Shown: in pieces, positions 58,625 through 64,000 of the stretch
How the letters are laid out: each line of letters begins with the position of its first letter
How positions within the stretch are numbered: the first letter of the stretch is position 1
NCBI GenBank assembly: GCA_002841945.1
Contig: PHBI01000006.1
Location: 1 to 64,000 of the forward strand
Origin: Deltaproteobacteria bacterium HGW-Deltaproteobacteria-14
GTDB lineage: Bacteria > Myxococcota_A > UBA9042 > PHBI01
Direction: 5' to 3'
DNA: 64,000 bases
Notes under the pieces: generated by a model
What the model saw: the letters and a program-made list of their open reading frames with translations, nothing else
Database searches by the model: none
What the model was told of the DNA's origin: nothing
Program-made: the position numbers and the translations under genes

Positions 58625-59721
58625 CGCGGATCCCCTTCCAACACGTGCGGGTCGTCGACCCGTCCCTCGTAGACCTCCGGGCGCGCCCGGCGGTCGATGC
58701 GTACCCTGGTGCGCCGGAGCGCCTCGACGTCGCGCGCGCCGACCAGGAACATGGCGGTCACCAGCGCGCGGCGGAACGCCTCGAGCTCGGCGACGACGGC
58801 GTCGACCGAGCGGGCGGCGGCGCGCAGGAGCGGCAGCGCCATCGCGGTCAGCGAGGCGCCAGCGGCGATCGCGCGCGCGGCGTCGAGCCCCGTGCGCAGG
58901 CCCCCCGACGCGATGATCGGGACGCCGCCGCCGTGCTCGACGCAGGCGAGCAGGCTCGTCACCGAGGGGATCCCCCAGTCGGCGAACAGCGCCCCGAGCT
59001 GGCGGCCGTCGGCGGAGGTCGCCCGGCGCCCCTCGATGAGCGTCCACGAGGTGCCGCCCTTGCCGGCGCTCTCGATGAAGGCGAGCGGCAGCCGCGCGAG
59101 GCGGCGAACCGCGTCGATCGAGAAGCCCGCCCCGACCTCCTTGACACCGCACGGCAGGCCGACGGTGGCGACCGCCTCGGCGAGGCGCTCGCCGAGCCCG
59201 GCGAAGCGCGTGTCTCCCCCGGCCTGAACGGCCTCCTGGGCGGCGTTGAGGTGAAAGACGACGGCGTCGGCGCCCACCCGGTCGGCGACGCTGCGGACGT
59301 CGGCCGGGGTGACCCCGAGGTTGAGCTGCACCGCGCCGATGTTGGCGACGAGCGGGATCTCCGGCGCGACGTCGCGGATCGCGAAGGTCGCCACGGTGTC
59401 CGGTCGCTCGAGCATGACCCGCTGCGAGCCGAGAAACATCCCGACGCCGCAGCGCGCGGCGGCCTCGGCCAGGCGGCGGTTGATGACGCCGGCCTCCGCC
59501 GTGCCGCCGGTCATGCTGCCGATCATCAGCGGGAACGCGAGGCGCTTGCCGAACAGCGTGACGCTCGGGTCGATCGCCTCGAGGTCGAGCTCCGGGAGGG
59601 CCTGGTAGACGAGGCGGATGGCGTCGAACGTGCCGCCGGCGCCCACCGGGACCTCGACGTCCTCCTCGATGGCGACACGCAGGTGTTCGGCCTTCCGCTC
59701 AGTGATCCCGTCGCCTTGCAT
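58621..59721 (-). CDS. fni: Isopentenyl-diphosphate delta-isomerase, type 2 (FMN)
   Basis: A 366-residue flavoenzyme that interconverts isopentenyl and dimethylallyl diphosphate. Motifs: RKAEHLRVAIEEDVE, FPLMIGSMTGGT, GVGMFLGSQR, VFHLNAAQEAVQ, CGVKEVGAGFS and the phosphate/FMN loops IIASGGLRTGLD and GASLTAMALP. A GGAGGGAC site precedes the ATG. It is the first gene of the fni-mvaA pair. Confidence 0.96.
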   Translation of the reverse strand: MQGDGITERKAEHLRVAIEEDVEVPVGAGGTFDAIRLVYQALPELDLEAIDPSVTLFGKRLAFPLMIGSMTGGTAEAGVINRRLAEAAARCGVGMFLGSQRVMLERPDTVATFAIRDVAPEIPLVANIGAVQLNLGVTPADVRSVADRVGADAVVFHLNAAQEAVQAGGDTRFAGLGERLAEAVATVGLPCGVKEVGAGFSIDAVRRLARLPLAFIESAGKGGTSWTLIEGRRATSADGRQLGALFADWGIPSVTSLLACVEHGGGVPIIASGGLRTGLDAARAIAAGASLTAMALPLLRAAARSVDAVVAELEAFRRALVTAMFLVGARDVEALRRTRVRIDRRARPEVYEGRVDDPHVLEGDPR

Positions 59722-60129
59722 GTCCCTCCGAGGTTCTCGCGCGGCGCGTACTGTACCAGCGACCCTCGCGACCTGTGCATGAAAATCCCCATAACCCGTG
59801 ACTCACGCCCGAGTCACCTCCGGGAGACCCGCCTGGCACGCGGGGCCGCCCCTGCCGCGCCGAGACGGTTGCGGTGCATCATCGGATCGCCTGGGGGGGC
59901 GGGGCCTCCGGGCGCTCGGCTCGAGGCGGCAGAGATCGGAGAAATGCCCGGCCCGGGCCGTCCGTTTCGTGGCCAGCGCGGCGCGGTCGGGGTATTCGCT
60001 CGAGAGGGCTCGGCGATCCCGTCCAGGGCCGTGGCTGGGAGGCGGACACCGCAGCGCCGCCCGCCGGTTGAGCGCGAGTGCGACGCACACAACGGCAGCA
60101 CCGCAAGAGATCCCGATAGGAGCCGAGGT
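59722..60129. other. Intergenic region upstream of fni and the exported lipoprotein
   Basis: About 408 bases between divergent genes. It contains GTGACTC-N6-GAGTCAC (59798-59817), a possible operator about 75-95 bases upstream of fni. TACAGT near 59750 on the minus strand is a possible -10 for fni. No coding sequence is convincing. Confidence 0.5.
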
Positions 60130-60804
60130 ATGACGCAAACGCACAAGGCGCGGTCGCGCGCCCTGCCCTGCCTGATCGCGGCGACGCTGCTCGCGAGCGC
60201 CTGTGGCGAGGCCGACCCGCCGGCGGCGGGGACGAACACCGGCCCGCCGGTGGCCCGCGCCGACGCGCCGGCCGCGAGCCCGGCAGACCTCGGCGCGGCG
60301 CCGGTCCCGAGCGACCCGCGAGACCCGGTGGCGGTGGCGCTCCCGGCGGACGAGCTCGAGCTCGGGGCGGAGCCGGACGACGCCCCGCACGTCGACAAGG
60401 CGCTGCGCATCGCGGCCCCGCGGGACGGGGACCGGGTGATCGGGCGCGGCTTCGTCATCGACGGGGTCCCGGACGACGTGACGGTCTACTGGCCGCAGGG
60501 CGACGAGGGCGAGAACGTCTACGTGATCTACGACGGCGGCCTCGACCACGTCGCGACCATCGTCGAGGCGCCGGTGGCGACGCCGGGCCCGGCGCGCTTC
60601 GACCCGGCCGAGGTCCGCTGGGCGGCGACGCGGGGCTTCGAGGTGTGGCCGTCGGACTTCGCGGCGGGCCAGCAGCAGCGCGGCCCCGGGCGGACGGCGG
60701 CCTTCGACGGCCCGCGCTTTCGCTACCGCCTCGACGCGCTCGTCGCGCTGCCGTGGCTCACGGGGGGCTTTCGCTATCGGGTCGATCCGCCTCCCGGGAC
60801 GTGA
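60130..60804 (+). CDS. Lipoprotein of unknown function
   Basis: A 224-residue exported protein with lipoprotein signal ending LLASACGEA, an Ala/Pro-rich linker to about residue 80, and a compact C-terminal domain (IAAPRDGDRVIGRGFVIDG, VTVYWPQGDEGENVYVIYDGG, FRYRLDALVALPWL) with a beta-sandwich look. No enzymatic motif. The ATG at 60130 has an AGGAG site. Its last 47 bases overlap the convergent DUF454 gene. Family not recognised. Confidence 0.78.
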   Translation: MTQTHKARSRALPCLIAATLLASACGEADPPAAGTNTGPPVARADAPAASPADLGAAPVPSDPRDPVAVALPADELELGAEPDDAPHVDKALRIAAPRDGDRVIGRGFVIDGVPDDVTVYWPQGDEGENVYVIYDGGLDHVATIVEAPVATPGPARFDPAEVRWAATRGFEVWPSDFAAGQQQRGPGRTAAFDGPRFRYRLDALVALPWLTGGFRYRVDPPPGT

Positions 60805-61279
60805 CGGCGGCGCCCCGCGGGGTGGTCGGGATGCGCGCGATCCAGGTCACGAGCGCGAGCCCGAGGGCGCCCATCAGCAGGCGCCCCCAGAGCGGGCGCA
60901 CGGCGAAGGCGATGGAGCTCGCGAAGGTGACGACGACGACCCCGATCGCGATCCCGCGGACTCGGCGCGGGATGGTGCGGGTCGTGCGCCAGGCGTAGAC
61001 CGACGGGCCGATGACGCCGTTCGACAGCACCGCGTCGTAGAGGCGCGGGGACGCGCGCACGAAGCAGGCCGCCGCGAGGAGCACGAAGGGCGTCGTCGGG
61101 AGCACCGGCACGACGATCCCGATGAGGCCGAGCGCGAGCAGGAGCGCGCCGGCGACGACGAGCGCCCCGCGCACCCACGGTGAGGTGTGGGCGCGAGCGT
61201 CCGCGGCGAAGCGGCCGCGGCGCCGTTCCCAGGCGGCACGGACCGGGTCTCGCCCGTCCCCCGCCCGCTCATGCTGCAT
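60758..61279 (-). CDS. DUF454 (YbaN-like) inner-membrane protein
   Basis: A 173-residue protein with three to four membrane helices. The VAGALLLALGLIGIVVPVLPTTPFVLLAAACFVRASPR stretch (read in pieces) is the hallmark of the YbaN/DUF454 family, whose function is unknown. The ATG at 61279 is within a CTGC-N3-GCAC dyad (61274-61284), and the TTG at 61288 is an alternative start. It overlaps the convergent lipoprotein gene by 47 bases. Confidence 0.85.
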   Translation of the reverse strand: MQHERAGDGRDPVRAAWERRRGRFAADARAHTSPWVRGALVVAGALLLALGLIGIVVPVLPTTPFVLLAAACFVRASPRLYDAVLSNGVIGPSVYAWRTTRTIPRRVRGIAIGVVVVTFASSIAFAVRPLWGRLLMGALGLALVTWIARIPTTPRGAAVTSREADRPDSESPP

Positions 61280-61346
61280 TGCACACAAAGCCCACCGCCT
61301 CCGCCGCTGGTCGAGCCACTCGATAGCACATCCCGGGCGCCGTCCG

Positions 61347-63395
61347 TCACGCGCTCGCGAGGCGCTCGCGCAGCTCGTCGGGGGTGCGCGCCGGGAGCAG
61401 GCAGGCGTCCCCGATGCACACGAGGGCCTCGGGCGCGCTCAGCTCGCGCCGTCCATCGAGGATCGACCACGGGAGCCCCTCGTGACCGGCGACCGGGACG
61501 ACCTGGAGCCCGGCCCGGGTGCTGGCCCGGGCGGTCGCGAGGAGCGCGTCGGTCGCCTCCCCCTGCCCCGCGACGACCACGGTCATGGTCGAGGTCCGCT
61601 CGAGCCACGCCAGCAGCAGCGTCGCGCACGCCGTCGGCGCCTGGGCCACGATCGGCGCCTGGACCGTCAGGATGCCGTCCTGGGCGACCCGCCAGCGCTC
61701 GTCGCCGGTCAGCGCGAACAGGCGCCCGAACCCGACCGCGAGGCCGTGGAGCCCCGACGGGTAGGCGTTGTCGGTGTGCTCGCGGCTGCGGCGGATGAGG
61801 TCGCCGCGACCCGCCGGGGTCGTATAGAAGCCCCCATCGGGCGCGGCGAGGCGCTCGATCGCCTCGGCCGCCACGCGCTCGGCCAGCGCGACGAGCCCCG
61901 GATCCCCGAGGAGGCCGTAGGCGTCGGTGAGCCCCATGAGCAGGTGGCCGTAGTCGGTCACGAAGGCGGGCCGGCCCGGCATCCGCACGAGGCCCGCGGC
62001 CGTGACCCGCCGCGAGAGGACCTCCGCCAGCTCGCGGGCCGCCGCGACGAAGCGCGCCTCGCCGGTGTGGCGCGCGAGCAGCGCGAAGGCCCGCAGGGCG
62101 AGCCCGTTCAGATCGGTCAGCACCTTGTCGTCGCGCCCGGGCCGCGGTCGCGATGACCGAGCCTCGCGCAGCGTCGGCAGCCACCGCTCCCAGCTCGCGC
62201 GCAGGGCCTGCGCGTCGCCCCCGGGGGCCAGCTCGGCCAGCGCCGCCCTGCGCGGCTGCGGGATGTGCGAGGTCACGGGCTCCATGTGCCCGCTCGGCCC
62301 GCGGTGCGCGACCCCGGGCGCGACGTCCCAGGCCGCGATCAGCGCCTCGGCGGCGTCCGCGGGCAGCGCCGCGCGGAGCTGATCGGGGCTCCACGCGTAG
62401 AAGCTCCCCTCGCCGCCCGGATCGTCAGCGTCCTCCGCGCTCGCGTAGCCGACGAACGCGCCGCCGTCGTCGTAGACGCGCATGTCGCGGAGCAGGTAGT
62501 CGGCGGCGTTCGTCGCCGTGCGCGTGAAGTCGGCCCGCCCCAGCAGCGCCCCCGCGACGGCGTAGTCGCCGATGAGCTGGGCGTTGTCGTAGAGCATCTT
62601 CTCGAAGTGGGGCACCCGCCACGTCTCCTCGACGCTGTAGCGGTGAAAGCCCCCGCCGACGCGATCGTGGATCCCGGCGTCCTGCATCGCCTCGAGGACG
62701 GCCTCGCCCATGCGCCTGCCGTCCTGCGCGGCGCCGTCGCCGGCGCGGCGCACGAGCACCTCGAGGAGCTGGCTCGGGGGGAACTTCGGGCGCCCGGAGA
62801 AGCCCGGGTCCGCGCCGTCCCAGGTGCGCTCGAGGGACGCGTCGAGGCGCTCCCAGACGTCCCCCGGCAGCGCTGCCTGGTCACCTGTCGACTCGGCCAT
62901 GAGCAGCAGGTGATCGGTGAGGCGCTGGGCCGTCGCGTGGACCCGCGGGCGGTCCCGTTGCCAGACGTCGGAGAGCTGCTGGACCAGCGAGCGCCACTGC
63001 TCGCGCGGGAAGTAGGTGCCGGCGAAGAACGGCCGCCCGTCGTGGTCGACGACCGCGTTGAGCGGCCAGCCCCCGTGTCCGGTGAGCGCCTGCACGGCGT
63101 CCATGTAGATCTCGTCGACCTCGGGGTGCTCCTCGCGATCGACCTTGATGTTCACGAAGAGCGCGTTCATGAGCGCCGCCGTCTCGGCGTCCTCGAAGCA
63201 CTCGTGCGCCATCACGTGACACCAGTGGCAGGTGCTGTAGCCGATCGACACCAGCACGGGGACGTCGCGCCGCCGCGCCTCGGCGAAGGCGGCGCCCGAC
63301 CACTCGACCCAGGCGACCGGGTTGTGGGCGTGCTGCTGGAGGTAGGGGCTCTGGGCGTGGATGAGCGCGTTCGGAGCGCCGGCGGGCTGGCTCAC
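61347..63395 (-). CDS. DUF255 thioredoxin-fold/glycosidase-like protein (YyaL family)
   Basis: A 682-residue protein of the YyaL/SSP411 family. The N-terminal thioredoxin-like domain has [17 protein letters not shown], the [16 protein letters not shown] motif with CxxC, and [13 protein letters not shown] and [11 protein letters not shown]. The rest (about 180-680) is an alpha/alpha-barrel-like region ([47 protein letters not shown]). The biochemical role is unsettled. The GTG at 63395 has a GAGGT site; the much longer upstream frame runs antisense or out of frame with the CAP gene. Confidence 0.94.
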   Translation of the reverse strand: MSQPAGAPNALIHAQSPYLQQHAHNPVAWVEWSGAAFAEARRRDVPVLVSIGYSTCHWCHVMAHECFEDAETAALMNALFVNIKVDREEHPEVDEIYMDAVQALTGHGGWPLNAVVDHDGRPFFAGTYFPREQWRSLVQQLSDVWQRDRPRVHATAQRLTDHLLLMAESTGDQAALPGDVWERLDASLERTWDGADPGFSGRPKFPPSQLLEVLVRRAGDGAAQDGRRMGEAVLEAMQDAGIHDRVGGGFHRYSVEETWRVPHFEKMLYDNAQLIGDYAVAGALLGRADFTRTATNAADYLLRDMRVYDDGGAFVGYASAEDADDPGGEGSFYAWSPDQLRAALPADAAEALIAAWDVAPGVAHRGPSGHMEPVTSHIPQPRRAALAELAPGGDAQALRASWERWLPTLREARSSRPRPGRDDKVLTDLNGLALRAFALLARHTGEARFVAAARELAEVLSRRVTAAGLVRMPGRPAFVTDYGHLLMGLTDAYGLLGDPGLVALAERVAAEAIERLAAPDGGFYTTPAGRGDLIRRSREHTDNAYPSGLHGLAVGFGRLFALTGDERWRVAQDGILTVQAPIVAQAPTACATLLLAWLERTSTMTVVVAGQGEATDALLATARASTRAGLQVVPVAGHEGLPWSILDGRRELSAPEALVCIGDACLLPARTPDELRERLASA

Positions 63396-63442
63396 TGGGA
63401 CCTCTCGGGGCGGCGGGCTGGGCCCTAAGCGATAAACACGCC

Positions 63443-64000
63443 CTAACCGCCGACCACCACAACGATCACGATGTTCGGCGCCGGATCGTCGGGGCGCTGG
63501 CGGACCGCGACGCCGACCCGCCCGTAGTCGCCGGTGAAGAGCTCCTCGGGCAGCTGCACCCGGTCGAGCTCGGAGACGCGGGCGGTCCACGCGAACGCCC
63601 CGCGCGAGCCGAGCCCCGCGTCCTTGACCCGGGCGAGCACCCCGCTCGGGGACGGGGCCGCGCTCCGGACCTCCGCGTCGGCGACCCGGGCGAGCTCGGC
63701 GTCCACGGCGTACGCCGCCCGCCCGCGCACCCGCGCGCCCTCCGCCACCAGCGCCTCGACCGCCGCGCGCCCAGCCGCCGGCGTCACCGCGGGCACCGGC
63801 CGGCCGAAGACCTGGGTCACGAGCCACTGCCGACGCCCGTGGGACGGCCGATGCGCGACGCCGATCCCGACCCGGGTGAAGTCGGGGCCGAGGATGTTCC
63901 GGCGGTGCCCGAGGCTGTAGTAGAGGCCCTGCTCGGCGTCGTACAGGCTCGGGTTGGCCGCGATGTTCTCGCCGTGGGTGACCGTCGGGTAGCGGGCGGC
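63443..64000 (-). CDS. CAP/SCP-domain protein (5' end cut by window edge)
   Basis: The C-terminal 185 residues of a CAP-superfamily secreted protein. The reading frame is open to the window end. The signature [19 protein letters not shown] and [10 protein letters not shown] followed by [11 protein letters not shown] is the CAP core, with the His and Glu of the cavity present. About 120 further residues of beta-rich sequence complete the C-terminus, ending IVIVVVVGG. Bacterial CAP proteins are mostly exported and of unknown biochemical role. Start lies outside the window. Confidence 0.85.
   Translation of the reverse strand, partial: AARYPTVTHGENIAANPSLYDAEQGLYYSLGHRRNILGPDFTRVGIGVAHRPSHGRRQWLVTQVFGRPVPAVTPAAGRAAVEALVAEGARVRGRAAYAVDAELARVADAEVRSAAPSPSGVLARVKDAGLGSRGAFAWTARVSELDRVQLPEELFTGDYGRVGVAVRQRPDDPAPNIVIVVVVGG

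Overview
The window is very GC-rich and gene-dense and looks like a chromosome segment from a Myxococcota (myxobacterium-type) organism. Pointers are three transmembrane or cytosolic Ser/Thr protein kinases, a response-regulator/HDOD plus sensor-kinase pair, many lipoproteins with Asp/Thr/Pro-rich linkers, a secreted Cys-rich protein ending in a MYXO-CTERM-like Gly-Cys/hydrophobic/Arg tail, and the isopentenyl-diphosphate isomerase type 2 / HMG-CoA reductase pair of the mevalonate route. A selenocysteine tRNA gene shows that the organism makes selenoproteins. No phage, insertion sequence or CRISPR array was seen.

Region by region: 1-3560 holds a truncated di-haem cytochrome c peroxidase diverging from a Ser/Thr kinase with a Cache-like sensor. 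3746-11241 (minus strand) is the most striking locus: one promoter, then pspA, a substrate-binding/OmpA fusion, an ABC permease, an ABC ATPase, a two-TM coiled-coil protein, a classical AAA ATPase and a 95-residue helical protein, several joined by 4-base start/stop overlaps. 11264-15810 has an MFS carrier, a REC-EAL c-di-GMP protein and an arylsulfotransferase-like lipoprotein. 15933-19033 is a glycine-cleavage operon (gcvT-gcvH-gcvPA, with no gcvPB next to it). 19151-23375 has an SGNH hydrolase, pepD, a gene fragment, two small proteins and selC. 23566-29366 has a secreted peptidylarginine-deiminase-like enzyme, a TonB-type protein, a membrane-associated zinc peptidase and folD. 29460-34129 holds a kinase fused to a cyclic-nucleotide domain and an HDOD/histidine-kinase pair. 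34411-39017 has a GH16 glucanase with unusual repeats and a decayed secreted-protein gene. 39054-47909 has a LysR/oxidoreductase pair, a third kinase, nicotinamidase, a thioredoxin-like lipoprotein with a linked zinc peptidase, and a universal stress protein. 48236-56316 has lgt, two small heat-shock proteins, a double MlaF-like ATPase, a rhomboid protease, a tRNA-dihydrouridine synthase and a lipid-type ABC exporter. The rest carries an ATP-grasp ligase, mvaA, fni, a lipoprotein, a DUF454 protein, a DUF255 thioredoxin-fold protein and a truncated CAP-domain protein.

Two themes link the genes. One is the cell envelope: lipoproteins with lgt to lipidate them, the PspA membrane-maintenance operon, MlaF-like ATPases, and secreted hydrolases. 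The other is signalling by Ser/Thr kinases, c-di-GMP and two-component proteins. Several genes lack a ribosome site and have a -10-like hexamer 6-8 bases before the start codon, which suggests leaderless mRNAs. Recurrent promoters read roughly TTGCNN or TTGACN, 16-17 bases, TANNNT. All functions are inferred from motifs read by eye; no database search was possible.
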